From Pseudomonas sp. ANT_H4 (GTDB taxonomy: Bacteria; Pseudomonadota; Gammaproteobacteria; Pseudomonadales; Pseudomonadaceae), in assembly GCF_008369295.1 (NCBI RefSeq), contig NZ_VOBG01000008.1, positions 161,842-225,841 on the forward strand: a stretch of DNA of 64,000 bases, in the 5' to 3' direction. The translations under genes and the position numbers were made by a program. Under the pieces are notes generated by a model. The model saw nothing but the letters and a program-made list of their open reading frames with translations, did not search any database and had not been told where the DNA came from. Shown here piece after piece: positions 49,344-60,045 of this stretch. The stretch's first letter is position 1; every line of letters begins with the position of its first letter.

Positions 49344-49808
49344 ATGTCTGCAATTCTTCAGCGCTTCCACCAGACCGCCAACGATGCCCTGGTCAACCTC
49401 AGCGAGCACTGCCCACCAGGCAGCAAGCTCGTCTTGGTGATCTGCACCCCGGGCAAGCCGGAAATGGACATTGTCTTCGAGGATCAGGGCCTGGATACAA
49501 ACGAGGTGCTCAGTGTCCTGCGTCGCCGCGGCTTGAGCATACACGGCGACAACGCCTACAAGCGCGATCTGTGCGACTCGATTTTCGGGGCCCTGGCCTT
49601 CGGCGCACAAAACACCAACCCGCCACCGGCAGATCACTGGGGCCAGCGCTTCTGGGACATCGGCCGGGAGGAACGTGCGATGCAGGAAGAGCTGCTCGAA
49701 AGCCTATCCAACTTGGTCGGACTGGCGAAACTCGGGGCCGCCAGGCTCGACAAGTACCACGCAGCCCTTGCCCACGCCGAAGCGGTAATCGCCAAAGCCA
49801 CCCGCTAA
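49344..49808 (+). CDS. Hypothetical protein (154 aa)
   Basis: Starts at ATG 49344 behind GAGG. It begins MSAILQRFHQTANDALVNLS and contains GSKLVLVICTPGKPEMDIVF, DTNEVLSVLRRRGLSIHG and a C-terminal helix. No family is recognised. Confidence 0.7.
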   Translation: MSAILQRFHQTANDALVNLSEHCPPGSKLVLVICTPGKPEMDIVFEDQGLDTNEVLSVLRRRGLSIHGDNAYKRDLCDSIFGALAFGAQNTNPPPADHWGQRFWDIGREERAMQEELLESLSNLVGLAKLGAARLDKYHAALAHAEAVIAKATR

Positions 49809-49844
49809 CCCACCTTCTGCCGCCCAGCGCGGCAAGGACACCAC

Positions 49845-50048
49845 ATGTTCGCAACGAAACTCTTCCTGCTCCTCATGGGGGTAGCGCTGTACCTGGCATT
49901 TACCGGCGCTTGGTTCCTTTGGCTGGCACCGGAGCTGATTCTCATCGGTAGCGTCCAGACACTGGTGGGAGCCTTTGCCGGCTGCATCACCTGGCTGTGC
50001 CTGACCTTCAGCACGATCGTTCACATCATCAAGACAGCGCGGCCATAG
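49845..50048 (+). CDS. Two-span membrane protein (67 aa)
   Basis: Two hydrophobic segments (KLFLLLMGVALYLAFTGAW and SVQTLVGAFAGCITWLCLTF) cover most of the protein. Starts at ATG 49845 in a CAAGGACACC context. It lies shortly before the excisionase-integrase pair, away from the lysis block. Function unknown. Confidence 0.68.
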   Translation: MFATKLFLLLMGVALYLAFTGAWFLWLAPELILIGSVQTLVGAFAGCITWLCLTFSTIVHIIKTARP

Positions 50049-50065
50049 GGCGGCGGGAGGTAGGC

Positions 50066-50260
50066 ATGTTTCTAACAGCAGAGGAAGTCGCCGACCTGAC
50101 TGGTTACAAAAAGCCAGGGGCGCAGATAAAGTGGCTGACCGCTGAAAAATATGGATTCGCGGTAGGTGGTGATGGGCAACCGAAGGTGTTACGCCAGGTT
50201 GTCATTGGAAGGCTGGGCGGTATTCAATCAAGGAAGGGGCCGGAACTGCGGCTGGCATGA
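50066..50260 (+). CDS. DUF4224 protein, excisionase-like
   Basis: A 64-residue DUF4224 protein starting at ATG 50066 behind GGAGG. FLTAEEVADLTGYKKPGAQI and LTAEKYGFAVGGDGQPKVL are typical. It directly precedes integrase, like many excisionase or directionality factors. Recombination direction control is inferred. Confidence 0.8.
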   Translation: MFLTAEEVADLTGYKKPGAQIKWLTAEKYGFAVGGDGQPKVLRQVVIGRLGGIQSRKGPELRLA

Positions 50261-50271
50261 GGTGAAAAGCA

Positions 50272-51261
50272 ATGCGTCCTCGCAAAAAAGACCGGCACCT
50301 ACCAGCCTGTATGTACGAGAAACATGGCGCTTACTACCTTGTCCGAAAGGGCAAGTGGAAGCGCCTAGGCACAGACTTTCAGGCGTCTCTGGCTGAGTAC
50401 GCCAAGCTGCTGGACAAGGGCAGTCAGGGCGGTATGCCAAAGTTGATAGACGATGCGCTTGAGTATATGCGCACCAGAACCAAGCCGCCGCTCAAGCCCA
50501 ACACACTCAAGCAATACGAGTCTGCATGCGAGCGACTGAAGGAAAACTTCGCTGACTTTGAGCCGAGAGAGGTGCTACAGCGTCACGTTGTAGCACTAAA
50601 GCTACACATGGCCGACACACCGAACATGTCGAATCGGATCATTTCTGTTCTGCGCGCGGTGTTTACCTACGCGCTAGAGCAGCAGATCGTGGATTCAAAC
50701 CCATGCATTGGCGTACGCCGTCATCTGGAGCACAAGCGAGACCGCTACATCACCCACGGCGAGTTCCAGGCGATCTGTGCCAACTCAAGCGACAATATGC
50801 GAGTGATCTATGAGATGTGCTACCTAACCGGTCAGCGCATCGGTGATGTTTTGGCTATCCGCCTGGCAGACATCGGCGCCGAAGGGATCGCTTTCAAGCA
50901 GGAAAAGACCAGTGCCAGGTTGTTGGTGCAGATGACGCCAGACTTGGAGGCGCTGATTGCAAGGGTCAAGGCCCTGCCTCGGAAGATTCGCGGGCTCACC
51001 CTCTTCTGTTCTCCGCGCGGCGGCAAGCCGGTGAACTACAGCTCAGTCAAGGATGCGTTCGCCATCAGCTGTAGGAAGGCTGGCGTCGAGGATGCGAGCC
51101 TTCACGACCTGCGAGCAAAGTCCCTTTCGGACACCGATGACCAGGGGAACGACGCACAAAAACTGGGTGGACACACAGACGCCAAGATGACTCAACGTTA
51201 TCTTCGCTTGAGGAAAGTCAACGTCGGGCTACCGCCGACAATGCCGAAAAAATCCCTGTAG
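50272..51261 (+). CDS. int: Tyrosine-recombinase integrase
   Basis: A 329-residue phage integrase with all catalytic residues: R in TGQRIGDVLA, K in FKQEKTSARL, HxxR in LHDLRAK, H in LGGHTDAKM and Y in TQRYLRL. The N-terminal part holds an arm-binding-like domain (MYEKHGAYYLVRKGKWKRL) and a core-binding helix set. It ends 51 bases before mutS, so the attachment site is at or just beyond its 3' end. Confidence 0.95.
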   Translation: MRPRKKDRHLPACMYEKHGAYYLVRKGKWKRLGTDFQASLAEYAKLLDKGSQGGMPKLIDDALEYMRTRTKPPLKPNTLKQYESACERLKENFADFEPREVLQRHVVALKLHMADTPNMSNRIISVLRAVFTYALEQQIVDSNPCIGVRRHLEHKRDRYITHGEFQAICANSSDNMRVIYEMCYLTGQRIGDVLAIRLADIGAEGIAFKQEKTSARLLVQMTPDLEALIARVKALPRKIRGLTLFCSPRGGKPVNYSSVKDAFAISCRKAGVEDASLHDLRAKSLSDTDDQGNDAQKLGGHTDAKMTQRYLRLRKVNVGLPPTMPKKSL

Positions 51262-51312
51262 TATTAGACAGATGTTAATCGTCAAATAGACAGGCAGAGC
51301 TGAAAGCCCCGT
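51262..51312. other. Prophage right boundary / mutS leader (attR candidate)
   Basis: The 51 bases between integrase and mutS must contain the right junction. A weak TTAGAC - 17 bp - TAGACA (51264-51292) could be a promoter. The left att copy lies outside the window, so the core sequence cannot be assigned. Confidence 0.5.
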
Positions 51313-53892
51313 ATGACCGACCTCTCCAGCCACACCCCAATGATGCAGCAGTACTGGCGCCTGAAAAACCAGCACCCTGATCAGTTGATGTTCTATCGCA
51401 TGGGCGATTTCTACGAGATCTTCTACGAAGACGCGAAGAAGGCCGCCAAGTTGCTGGACATTACCCTGACGGCGCGCGGGCAGTCGGCCGGGCAAGCGAT
51501 TCCGATGTGTGGGATTCCTTACCATGCCGCGGAAGGCTACCTGGCGAAGTTGGTCAAGCTGGGTGAGTCGGTGGTGATCTGTGAGCAGGTCGGCGACCCG
51601 GCGACCAGCAAGGGGCCGGTGGATCGTCAGGTGGTGCGCATCATTACACCGGGGACGGTGAGCGATGAGGCGCTGCTGGATGAGCGCCGGGACAACCTGA
51701 TCGCAGCGGTGCTAGGGGACGAGCGGCTGTTCGGTCTGGCCGTGCTGGATATCACCAGCGGCAACTTCACCGTACTGGAGATCAAGGGCTGGGAAAACCT
51801 GCTGGCGGAGTTGGAGCGCGTCAACCCGGTGGAACTGATGATTCCGGATGACTGGCCCAAAGACCTGCCGGCGGAAAAACGCCGTGGGACCAAGCGTCGT
51901 GCGCCGTGGGATTTTGAGCGCGACTCAGCATTGAAAAGTCTGTGCCAGCAGTTCTCCGTGCAAGACCTCAAGGGCTTTGGTTGCGAAAACCTGACCCTGG
52001 CCATCGGTGCCGCAGGTTGCCTGCTCAGCTATGCCAAGGAAACCCAGCGTACCGCCCTGCCGCACCTGCGCAGGCTGCGCCATGAGCGCCTGGACGAGAC
52101 CGTTGTGCTCGATGGCGCCAGCCGTCGCAACCTGGAACTGGACACCAACCTGGCCGGTGGTCGTGATAACACGCTGCAATCGGTCGTCGACCGTTGCCAG
52201 ACCGCCATGGGCAGCCGTCTGCTGACCCGCTGGTTGAACCGTCCGCTGCGGGATTTGACCGTGCTGCAAGCGCGCCAGTCCTCCATTACCTGCCTGCTGG
52301 ACGGCTATGGTTTTGAAAAGCTGCAACCGCAGCTCAAGGAAATCGGCGATATCGAACGAATCCTGGCACGGATTGGCTTGCGTAACGCCCGCCCTCGTGA
52401 CTTGGCACGCCTGCGTGACGCCCTTGGCGCCCTGCCTGAGCTGCAAGTGGCGATGACAGACCTGGACGCGCCGCACCTCAGGCAACTGGCCGTGACCACC
52501 AGCACTTATCCGGAGCTGGCTGCACTGCTGGAAACCGCCATCAACGACAACCCGCCCGCAGTGATCCGCGACGGTGGAGTGCTGAAAACCGGTTACGACA
52601 GCGAGCTGGACGAACTGCAATCGCTAAGCGAAAACGCCGGGCAGTTCCTGATCGACCTGGAAACGCGCGAAAAAGCCCGCACCGGCCTGGCCAATCTGAA
52701 GGTCGGCTACAACCGCATCCACGGCTATTTTATCGAGTTGCCCAGCAAACAGGCCGAGCAGGCCCCGGCTGACTATATCCGGCGCCAGACCCTTAAAGGT
52801 GCAGAGCGCTTCATCACCCCGGAACTCAAGGCCTTTGAAGACAAGGCGCTGTCGGCCAAGAGCCGCGCCCTGGCCCGGGAAAAGATGCTCTATGAAGCGT
52901 TGCTCGAAGACATGATTGGCCGGCTGCCACCGCTGCAGGACACCGCCGCCGCCCTAGCGGAACTGGATGTGCTGAGCAACCTGGCCGAGCGTGCGCTGAA
53001 CCTAGACCTGAACTGCCCGCGTTTTGTCAGCGAGCCGTGCATGCGCATTGTCCAGGGGCGTCACCCGGTGGTTGAGCAAGTGCTGACCACGCCGTTCGTC
53101 GCCAACGACCTGTCGCTGGACGACGATACCCGCATGCTGGTGATCACAGGTCCGAACATGGGCGGTAAATCCACCTACATGCGCCAGACCGCATTGATCG
53201 TGTTGCTGGCCCATATCGGCAGCTTCGTGCCGGCGGCCAGTTGCGAGTTGTCTCTGGTAGACCGGATCTTCACCCGGATCGGTTCCAGCGATGACCTGGC
53301 CGGTGGCCGTTCGACCTTTATGGTGGAAATGAGCGAAACCGCCAACATCCTGCACAACGCCACCGACCGCAGCCTGGTGCTGATGGACGAAGTGGGGCGC
53401 GGCACCAGCACCTTCGACGGCTTGTCCCTGGCGTGGGCAGCGGCCGAGCGGCTGGCACATTTACGGGCTTATACGTTGTTTGCCACCCATTACTTCGAAC
53501 TGACGGTGCTGCCGGAAAACGAACCACTGGTGGCCAACGTGCACCTCAATGCGACCGAGCACAACGAGCGCATCGTGTTCCTGCACCATGTATTGCCAGG
53601 GCCGGCGAGCCAGAGTTACGGCCTGGCGGTAGCTCAACTGGCCGGGGTGCCGAGCGAAGTCATCACCCGTGCCCGCGAGCACTTGAGCCGCCTGGAAGCC
53701 GCCGCCCTACCCCACGAGATTGCCGTGGCCAGTCCGACAAAGGCGGCAAACAAGCCTGGGATTCCGCAACAGAGCGACATGTTCGCCAGCCTGCCCCATC
53801 CGGTGTTGGATGAGCTGGCAAAGCTTGATCTAGATGACTTGAGTCCGCGAAAAGCACTGGAAATGCTCTATGCACTGAAGACACGGGTCTAA
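51313..53892 (+). CDS. mutS: DNA mismatch repair protein MutS
   Basis: Full-length 859-residue MutS. The mismatch-binding motif [11 protein letters not shown] is at about 33-43, Walker A is [12 protein letters not shown] near residue 620, and the signature helices [16 protein letters not shown] and [13 protein letters not shown] are intact. It recognises mispairs and recruits MutL. No truncation is seen. The prophage begins 51 bases upstream and may have displaced its usual promoter. Confidence 0.98.
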   Translation: MTDLSSHTPMMQQYWRLKNQHPDQLMFYRMGDFYEIFYEDAKKAAKLLDITLTARGQSAGQAIPMCGIPYHAAEGYLAKLVKLGESVVICEQVGDPATSKGPVDRQVVRIITPGTVSDEALLDERRDNLIAAVLGDERLFGLAVLDITSGNFTVLEIKGWENLLAELERVNPVELMIPDDWPKDLPAEKRRGTKRRAPWDFERDSALKSLCQQFSVQDLKGFGCENLTLAIGAAGCLLSYAKETQRTALPHLRRLRHERLDETVVLDGASRRNLELDTNLAGGRDNTLQSVVDRCQTAMGSRLLTRWLNRPLRDLTVLQARQSSITCLLDGYGFEKLQPQLKEIGDIERILARIGLRNARPRDLARLRDALGALPELQVAMTDLDAPHLRQLAVTTSTYPELAALLETAINDNPPAVIRDGGVLKTGYDSELDELQSLSENAGQFLIDLETREKARTGLANLKVGYNRIHGYFIELPSKQAEQAPADYIRRQTLKGAERFITPELKAFEDKALSAKSRALAREKMLYEALLEDMIGRLPPLQDTAAALAELDVLSNLAERALNLDLNCPRFVSEPCMRIVQGRHPVVEQVLTTPFVANDLSLDDDTRMLVITGPNMGGKSTYMRQTALIVLLAHIGSFVPAASCELSLVDRIFTRIGSSDDLAGGRSTFMVEMSETANILHNATDRSLVLMDEVGRGTSTFDGLSLAWAAAERLAHLRAYTLFATHYFELTVLPENEPLVANVHLNATEHNERIVFLHHVLPGPASQSYGLAVAQLAGVPSEVITRAREHLSRLEAAALPHEIAVASPTKAANKPGIPQQSDMFASLPHPVLDELAKLDLDDLSPRKALEMLYALKTRV

Positions 53893-54034
53893 CGCAGACG
53901 CTTGCAAACTGATAGAATCTCGCGCGGTTTGGGATGCTGCGGGCTTTTAGCCTGGTCTGCAGACTATCGCTCTCAAACCTCGCGAGCCCTGCTGCAAGGG
54001 GCTTCGCTGCCGCCGCCTGAGGAGAAAATTAGAA

Positions 54035-54358
54035 ATGACCTTCGTCGTCACCGACAACTGCATCAAATGCAAGTACACCGACTGCGTAGAAGTCTGTCCG
54101 GTGGACTGCTTTTACGAAGGCCCGAACTTCCTGGTAATCCACCCGGATGAGTGCATTGACTGCGCCCTGTGTGAACCAGAATGCCCGGCCGTCGCGATTT
54201 TCTCCGAGGACGAAGTCCCGGAAAGCATGCAGGAATTTATTCAGTTGAACGTCGAGTTGGCGGAAGTCTGGCCGAACATCACTGAAAAGAAAGAATCCCT
54301 GCCCGATGCAGAAGAGTGGGATGGCGTGAAAGGCAAGATCAAAGATCTCGAACGCTGA
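54035..54358 (+). CDS. fdxA: Ferredoxin I (7Fe-8S, FdxA)
   Basis: A 107-residue ferredoxin with the [18 protein letters not shown] and [12 protein letters not shown] cluster sites of the [3Fe-4S][4Fe-4S] type. Start ATG 54035 follows GGAGAAA. It follows mutS, as in P. aeruginosa PA3620-PA3621. Confidence 0.97.
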   Translation: MTFVVTDNCIKCKYTDCVEVCPVDCFYEGPNFLVIHPDECIDCALCEPECPAVAIFSEDEVPESMQEFIQLNVELAEVWPNITEKKESLPDAEEWDGVKGKIKDLER

Positions 54359-54375
54359 TAGCGTCGCAGCCCCCC

Positions 54376-54399
54376 AAAAGGCCCCTTGCGGGCCTTTTT
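54376..54399 (+). terminator. fdxA terminator
   Basis: AAAAGGCCC-CTTGC-GGGCCTTTT, a perfect 9-bp stem with a U-run. Confidence 0.85.
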
Positions 54400-54435
54400 G
54401 CATTTCAGGAACAGGCTGTTACTTTTCTGCGGGCA

Positions 54436-54567
54436 AAAAAAAGGGGCGGTTTGACCCGCCCACATTTTTTCCCTAGTCCCTGTGTTCCTTTTCATCATCC
54501 TGATGAATCGCATCCTGCGATGTTCCTTGAATCATCATTCCTTGATGACCGTGTCAATCCGTGGACA
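54436..54567 (-). ncRNA. rsmZ: Regulatory small RNA RsmZ
   Basis: Minus-strand RNA of about 130 bases that titrates the CsrA-like RsmA/RsmE proteins. It has repeated GGA motifs in hairpin loops (CATCA-GGA-TGATG, CGCA-GGA-TGCG) and others in single strands (CAAGGAA, AAAGGAAC). It ends in GGGCGG-N6-CCGCCC with a U-run (54444-54461). The start TGTCCACGG and position next to fdxA fit Pseudomonas rsmZ. GacA controls it through the upstream box at 54740. Confidence 0.9.
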
Positions 54568-54575
54568 CAGGGCTG

Positions 54576-54603
54576 ATATTAGAGAGTTCCCGATGAAGTT
54601 CAA
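54576..54603 (-). promoter_or_regulatory. rsmZ promoter
   Basis: Minus-strand TTGAAC (54603-54598), 16-bp spacer, TAATAT (54581-54576), about nine bases before the RNA start. Confidence 0.7.
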
Positions 54604-54739
54604 CGGTATGCAACCGGCTGAACTACCGGCCAGCCGATCAAGATCAGAATAAATAGTTGTTATTTTTCAACAAGATAAAAACCAAACAAAATCATTAAAG
54701 CCATCCATCCCTGGTAAAAAAACCAAACGCTTACGAAAA

Positions 54740-54757
54740 AGTAAGTGAATGCTTACA
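54740..54757 (-). promoter_or_regulatory. GacA upstream activating sequence (UAS)
   Basis: Minus-strand TGTAAG-CATTCA-CTTACT, one mismatch from TGTAAG-N6-CTTACA. It lies about 180 bases upstream of the rsmZ start, the known distance in Pseudomonas. Confidence 0.88.
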
Positions 54758-54800
54758 CCAACAACTATGCAAACTCCACCCAGTGCATGACACAGGCAAG

Positions 54801-54830
54801 AAAAAGCCCCGACACAGTCGAGGCTTTTTT
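54801..54830 (-). terminator. apbC terminator
   Basis: AAAAAGCC-C-CGAC-ACA-GTCG-A-GGCTTTTT hairpin with T-runs on both strands, just after the apbC stop. Confidence 0.78.
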
Positions 54831-54843
54831 ACCTTCATGTGAA

Positions 54844-55938
54844 TCAGTCGTCGCTGACAGTGATGGTCGGCATCGCTTGGGCGCCTGCTTCCTGCAAGAC
54901 GATCCGCGCGCCCACGTGCCGGGCCAGTTCCTGATAAACCATGGCGATCGGGCCATCCGGTTCGGCAACCACGGTAGGCTTACCGCCATCGGCCTGCTCA
55001 CGAATGCCCATGGACAGCGGCAGCGAGGCCAGCAGCTCAACACCATACTGGGTGGCGAGCTTTTCACCGCCGCCTTCACCGAACAGATGTTCGGCATGGC
55101 CGCAGTTGGAGCAGATGTGCACCGCCATGTTCTCCACAACGCCGAGCACCGGAATGTTGACCTTGCGGAACATTTCCACGCCTTTCCTGGCATCCAGCAA
55201 CGCCAGGTCCTGGGGCGTGGTAACGATCACCGAACCGGCAACAGGCACCTTTTGCGCCAGGGTCAGCTGGATATCACCGGTACCCGGCGGCATGTCGACC
55301 ACCAGGTAGTCCAGGTCGCCCCAGGCGGTCTGCGTGACCAGTTGCAACAGGGCGCCGGACACCATCGGCCCGCGCCAGACCATCGGCGTGTTGTCGTCGG
55401 TCAAGAAAGCCATGGACATCACTTCCACACCGTGGGACTCGATCGGCACGAACCACTTCTGGTCCTTGATCTTCGGCCGGGTGCCTTCGGCGATGCCGAA
55501 CATCACGCCCTGGCTGGGCCCATAGATATCGGCGTCGAGAATCCCCACCCGTGCGCCTTCACGGGCCAGGGCCAGGGCCAGGTTGGCGGCCGTGGTGGAT
55601 TTGCCCACACCACCCTTGCCGGAAGCCACGGCCACCACGTTCTTGACGTTGGCCAGGCCCGGAATCTGCGCCTGGGCCTTGTGCGGGGCGATCACGCACT
55701 GGATATCGACCCTGGCCGTGCGAACACCGTCCATGCCTTCAATAGCCATTTGCAGCATCTGCGCCCAGCCACTCTTGAATAGGCCTGCGGCGTAACCCAG
55801 CTCAAGCTGGACCGTGACCTGATCGCCCTGGACGTCGATGGCGCGGACACAGCCGGCGCTGACCGGGTCCTGGTTCAGGTAGGGGTCGGTGTACAGGCGA
55901 AGAACGGCTTCCACCGCTGCGCGATTGACGGCGCTCAT
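54844..55938 (-). CDS. apbC: Iron-sulphur cluster carrier ApbC/Mrp
   Basis: A 364-residue Mrp/NBP35-type ATPase that delivers Fe-S clusters. It has the N-terminal DUF59/MIP18-like region (residues 1-85), Walker A ASGKGGVGKSTTAANLA at about 105 and the CxxC pair in ICSNCGHAEHL. Start ATG 55938 follows GGGAG. It is divergent from metG, as PA3481/PA3482 in P. aeruginosa. Confidence 0.96.
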   Translation of the reverse strand: MSAVNRAAVEAVLRLYTDPYLNQDPVSAGCVRAIDVQGDQVTVQLELGYAAGLFKSGWAQMLQMAIEGMDGVRTARVDIQCVIAPHKAQAQIPGLANVKNVVAVASGKGGVGKSTTAANLALALAREGARVGILDADIYGPSQGVMFGIAEGTRPKIKDQKWFVPIESHGVEVMSMAFLTDDNTPMVWRGPMVSGALLQLVTQTAWGDLDYLVVDMPPGTGDIQLTLAQKVPVAGSVIVTTPQDLALLDARKGVEMFRKVNIPVLGVVENMAVHICSNCGHAEHLFGEGGGEKLATQYGVELLASLPLSMGIREQADGGKPTVVAEPDGPIAMVYQELARHVGARIVLQEAGAQAMPTITVSDD

Positions 55939-56109
55939 GAGCTACTCCCGAAAAAGACAGACTAAAACAGGTGGTTATCCTAACCGTTCTACCCCTTGAG
56001 CGGGTTGCTTTCGCGGTGATGGAAAACGCTGAAACAACGCCACGGGGTGAAATAAATTGCCCAGCGCTTTATAGTGGCCGACCTCCGTTTCATCAAATAG
56101 CCGAGCCCC

Positions 56110-58161
56110 ATGTCCGAGCCACGCAAGATCCTCGTCACCAGCGCCCTGCCCTATGCCAATGGTTCTATCCATCTTGGCCATATGCTTGAGTACATCCAGA
56201 CCGATATGTGGGTGCGCTTCCAGAAGCATCGCGGTAATGAATGCATTTATGTCTGCGCGGACGACGCCCACGGTTCGGCCATCATGTTGCGCGCCGAGAA
56301 GGAAGGCATTACCCCGGAACAACTGATCGCCAATGTGCAGGCTGAACACAGCGCCGACTTTGCCGAGTTCCTGGTGGACTTCGACAACTTCCACTCGACC
56401 CACGCCGAAGAAAACCGTGAGTTGTCGAGCCAGATCTACCTGCGGTTGCGGGACGCCGGGCACATTGCCACGCGCTCGATTACCCAGTATTTCGACCCGG
56501 AAAAGAAAATGTTCCTGGCCGACCGCTTCATCAAGGGCACCTGCCCGAAGTGCGGCACCGAAGACCAGTACGGCGACAACTGCGAAAAATGTGGCGCCAC
56601 CTACGCGCCTACCGACCTGAAAGATCCGAAGTCGGCGATCTCTGGCGCCACTCCGGTGCTCAAGGATTCCCAGCACTTCTTCTTCAAGCTCCCGGATTTC
56701 CAGCAAATGCTGCAAACCTGGACCCGCAGCGGCACCTTGCAGGACGCCGTGGCCAACAAGATCGCCGAATGGCTGGATGCCGGCCTGCAACAGTGGGACA
56801 TCTCCCGCGATGCGCCGTACTTCGGTTTCGAAATCCCCGATGAGCCCGGTAAATACTTCTACGTCTGGCTGGACGCACCCATCGGCTACATGGCTAGCTT
56901 CAAGAACCTCTGCGCCCGTCGTCCTGAACTGGATTTCGACGCGTTCTGGGGCAAGGACTCCACCGCCGAGCTGTATCACTTCATCGGCAAGGACATCATC
57001 AACTTCCACGCCCTGTTCTGGCCGGCGATGCTCGAAGGCTCGGGCTACCGCAAGCCGACCGCCATCAATGTCCACGGCTACCTGACGGTCAACGGCCAGA
57101 AGATGTCCAAGTCCCGTGGCACCTTTATCAAGGCACGGACCTACCTGGACCACCTGTCGCCGGAATACCTGCGCTATTACTACGCCTCCAAGCTGGGCCG
57201 TGGCGTCGATGACCTGGACCTGAACCTGGAAGACTTCGTACAGAAGGTCAACTCGGACCTGGTGGGCAAGGTTGTCAATATCGCCAGCCGTTGCGCCGGT
57301 TTTATCCACAAGGGCAATGCCGGTGTGCTGGTGGCAGAGAATGCCGCACCAGAACTGACCGATGCATTCCTGGCCGCCGCACCGAGCATCGCTGAAGCCT
57401 ATGAAGCCCGTGACTTTGCCCGCGCCATGCGCGAGATCATGGGACTGGCCGACCGCGCCAACGCCTGGATCGCCGACAAGGCGCCGTGGTCGCTGAACAA
57501 ACAGGAAGGTAAGCAGGCTGAAGTCCAGGCGATCTGCGCCACAGGCGTCAACCTGTTCCGCCAACTGGTGATCTTCCTCAAGCCGGTGCTGCCGTTGCTG
57601 GCTGCCGATGCCGAGGCGTTCCTCAACGTCGCGCCGCTGACCTGGAATGACCACGCCACCCTGCTCAGCGACCATCAGCTAAATGAGTTCAAGCCGCTGA
57701 TGACCCGCATCGATCCGGTCAAGGTCCAGGCCATGTCCGACGCTTCGAAAGAAGACCTTGCGGCCAGCCAGACCGATACCGGCGAGACAGCCCCAAAAGG
57801 CAACGGTGAGCTGGCGAAAGATCCGCTGTCGGCAGAGATCGACTTCGACGCCTTTGCCGCCGTCGACCTGCGCGTCGCGCTGATCCTCAAGGCCGAAGCC
57901 GTTGAAGGCGCAGACAAGCTGCTGCGCCTAACCCTGGACATCGGTGACGAGCAGCGCAATGTATTCTCCGGAATCAAGAGTGCCTACCCGGACCCGGCCA
58001 GGCTGGAAGGTCGCCTGACCATGATGATCGCCAACCTCAAGCCACGGAAAATGCGCTTCGGCATTTCCGAAGGCATGGTGATGGCGGCCGGCCCTGGTGG
58101 TGAAGAAATCTACCTGCTCAGCCCGGACAGTGGCGCCAAGCCTGGCCAACGCATCAAGTAA
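56110..58161 (+). CDS. metG: Methionyl-tRNA synthetase
   Basis: A 683-residue class I synthetase. HIGH-like SIHLGHMLE is at about 19-27, the zinc domain has [17 protein letters not shown], and KMSKSRG is near residue 335. The C-terminal 110 residues ([20 protein letters not shown]) are an EMAP/Trbp111 tRNA-binding domain used for dimerisation. Complete and normal in length. Confidence 0.98.
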   Translation: MSEPRKILVTSALPYANGSIHLGHMLEYIQTDMWVRFQKHRGNECIYVCADDAHGSAIMLRAEKEGITPEQLIANVQAEHSADFAEFLVDFDNFHSTHAEENRELSSQIYLRLRDAGHIATRSITQYFDPEKKMFLADRFIKGTCPKCGTEDQYGDNCEKCGATYAPTDLKDPKSAISGATPVLKDSQHFFFKLPDFQQMLQTWTRSGTLQDAVANKIAEWLDAGLQQWDISRDAPYFGFEIPDEPGKYFYVWLDAPIGYMASFKNLCARRPELDFDAFWGKDSTAELYHFIGKDIINFHALFWPAMLEGSGYRKPTAINVHGYLTVNGQKMSKSRGTFIKARTYLDHLSPEYLRYYYASKLGRGVDDLDLNLEDFVQKVNSDLVGKVVNIASRCAGFIHKGNAGVLVAENAAPELTDAFLAAAPSIAEAYEARDFARAMREIMGLADRANAWIADKAPWSLNKQEGKQAEVQAICATGVNLFRQLVIFLKPVLPLLAADAEAFLNVAPLTWNDHATLLSDHQLNEFKPLMTRIDPVKVQAMSDASKEDLAASQTDTGETAPKGNGELAKDPLSAEIDFDAFAAVDLRVALILKAEAVEGADKLLRLTLDIGDEQRNVFSGIKSAYPDPARLEGRLTMMIANLKPRKMRFGISEGMVMAAGPGGEEIYLLSPDSGAKPGQRIK

Positions 58162-58167
58162 AACCAT

Positions 58168-58199
58168 CTGTGGCGAGCGGGCAAGCCCGCTCGCCACAG
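58168..58199. repeat. REP palindrome
   Basis: Perfect 15-bp arms CTGTGGCGAGCGGGC / GCCCGCTCGCCACAG around AA, directly after metG. This is a common repetitive palindrome of P. fluorescens/putida genomes and may end the metG transcript. Confidence 0.85.
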
Positions 58200-58255
58200 G
58201 GCTAGTGCCCCCTTCTCGCTTGCCGGATAATCGGATTCTGCTTGCTTAGCCCGGC

Positions 58256-58840
58256 ATGACCATGACCGATATGCTTCTCACCCTTGTCAGCACGGCCCTG
58301 ATCAGCAACTTCGTGTTGCAGATGCCGCTGGCTGTCGATCCGGTGCTGGCCTCCAGTGCGGATTCACTCAAGCGAGTGCATGCCCTGGGCGTGGCCACGA
58401 CCGTGCTGATGCTGCTAAGTGGCATTCTGGGCTATCTGCTTGATCACTATCTTTTGCAGCCACTGGCGCTGACATCCCTGCGACTGTTTATTTTTTTACC
58501 GGTCACGGTGTTGTTGATCAAGCCGCTGCTGAGCGTGCTATCCCACCAGCTACCCAAGCTGTCGTTCGATGGCCTGTGGCCGTTGCTGCTGGGGAATGCC
58601 GGGGTATTGGGCGTGGTGTTGCTGGGTACCGAGGACGATAAAGGCCTGGCGCACATGAGCGCCCTGAGCCTGGGCGCCGGCCTGGGTTTCTGGCTGGTGC
58701 TGAGCCTGTTCAATGACCTGCGCCAGCGCATAGTCAGCAACGATATCCCGCTGCCCTTTCGGGGCTTGCCGGTCGAACTGATCAGCGCGGGGCTGATGGC
58801 CGTGGCCTTTCTGGGTTTCAACGCAATGATCAAACCATGA
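58256..58840 (+). CDS. rsxA: Electron transport complex subunit RsxA (RnfA-like), cysteine-less
   Basis: A 194-residue membrane subunit of the Rsx/Rnf complex with six likely spans. The family's NFVL start of helix 1 is present ([10 protein letters not shown]). Two cysteines that normally bind the membrane [2Fe-2S] are absent: the GLCP position reads AVDP, and the NCAVLG position reads NAGVLG. Overlaps rsxB by four bases. Function is probably altered compared with canonical Rnf. Confidence 0.85.
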   Translation: MTMTDMLLTLVSTALISNFVLQMPLAVDPVLASSADSLKRVHALGVATTVLMLLSGILGYLLDHYLLQPLALTSLRLFIFLPVTVLLIKPLLSVLSHQLPKLSFDGLWPLLLGNAGVLGVVLLGTEDDKGLAHMSALSLGAGLGFWLVLSLFNDLRQRIVSNDIPLPFRGLPVELISAGLMAVAFLGFNAMIKP

Positions 58841-60045
58841 GCCTGATCCAACGTATCGACGCTTTGCTGCCGCAGACCCAGTGCGGCAAATGCGGACACC
58901 CCGGCTGCAAACCCTACGCCGAAGGCATCGCCCAGGGCGAAGCCATCAACAAGTGCCCGCCAGGTGGACAGGAAACCATCGCAGGGCTGGCGCAGTTGTT
59001 AAACGTGGCCGTGCTGGAACTGGACAGTTCCCGAGGCCAAGCGCCGGCGCAGATCGCCTTTATCCGCGAAGCGGAGTGTATCGGCTGCACCAAGTGCATC
59101 CAGGCCTGCCCGATAGATGCCATCGTCGGCGCCGCCAAGCTGATGCATACGGTGATCATCGACGAGTGCACCGGCTGCGACCTGTGTGTCGCGCCCTGCC
59201 CGGTTGACTGTATCGAAATGCAGCCGCTGCACCTGGCCACGGTACTGCCGGTTGTCGGCGACCTGGCGACCACCGCCGAGGAGCGTCAGGCCCGAAGCAC
59301 CAAGCGCGACCACACCCGACGCCGCTTCGAACAGCGCAATGCACGCCTGCAGCGCGAAGAAGAGCACAAGCTTGCTGAACGTCTGGCTCGCACCAAACGC
59401 CCTGCACCTGTGGATGAAGTGAGCAGCAACCCTGTCCAGGCGGCCATTGAGCGGGTTCGCGCACAAAAAGCCGCGGCGATGGACGCGGCGGTGAAAAAGG
59501 CCAAGATCAACCTGGCCATGAGCCGGTCCCAGCTCAACAAGTCCCTGAAAGCCTTTGGTCATCCGCCGACATTTGAGCAGCAGTCGCAACTGATCATCCT
59601 GCAGCAGCAATTTGAAGTCGCCGAACAGGAATTGTCCTCGCTCGAAGTCAGTATCCCAGTCGTTGCGGCACCTGCAACGCATAAGGACCCAGACCTCAAG
59701 CGCGCCAAAATCCAGTTCGCAATGCGCCGCGCAGAATTGAAAAAGGCCCAGGACAACCACGCCGACGCCCAGCAGCTGGCCGCATTGAGTGCCGCGCTGA
59801 CGGCCGCCGAACAGGCCTTGCACCACGCAGAGGAAGGCAGCGAACAGCCACGACCCGATTTGCAACGGATCGAAAAGCGCCCTATCGACAGCCAGCTTCG
59901 CCAGTTGAAAACCGCTCTGGCCTATGCCCGTGCGGACCTGAGCAAACTGGAGCGCCAACCTGCCACCAGCGAAACCGAGCTGGCGGTCGCCCGGCAACAC
60001 CTCGACGAAGCCCAACGGCTGGTGGACGCCCATGTCAGCACTTGA
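58837..60045 (+). CDS. rsxB: RsxB-like Fe-S protein with long coiled-coil extension
   Basis: A 402-residue protein. The N-terminal cluster site [17 protein letters not shown] starts at residue 16, so the usual membrane anchor of RnfB is missing. Two [4Fe-4S] motifs follow ([24 protein letters not shown]). Residues about 150-400 are charged helical repeats ([35 protein letters not shown]) like the C-terminal part of some RsxC proteins. It overlaps rsxA and rsxD. A fused RsxB-RsxC tail is the simplest reading. Confidence 0.82.
   Translation: MSLIQRIDALLPQTQCGKCGHPGCKPYAEGIAQGEAINKCPPGGQETIAGLAQLLNVAVLELDSSRGQAPAQIAFIREAECIGCTKCIQACPIDAIVGAAKLMHTVIIDECTGCDLCVAPCPVDCIEMQPLHLATVLPVVGDLATTAEERQARSTKRDHTRRRFEQRNARLQREEEHKLAERLARTKRPAPVDEVSSNPVQAAIERVRAQKAAAMDAAVKKAKINLAMSRSQLNKSLKAFGHPPTFEQQSQLIILQQQFEVAEQELSSLEVSIPVVAAPATHKDPDLKRAKIQFAMRRAELKKAQDNHADAQQLAALSAALTAAEQALHHAEEGSEQPRPDLQRIEKRPIDSQLRQLKTALAYARADLSKLERQPATSETELAVARQHLDEAQRLVDAHVST

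Noticed and set aside
55975..57675. Minus-strand frame of 566 codons
   Set aside because: Antisense of metG, with no ribosome site or family match.
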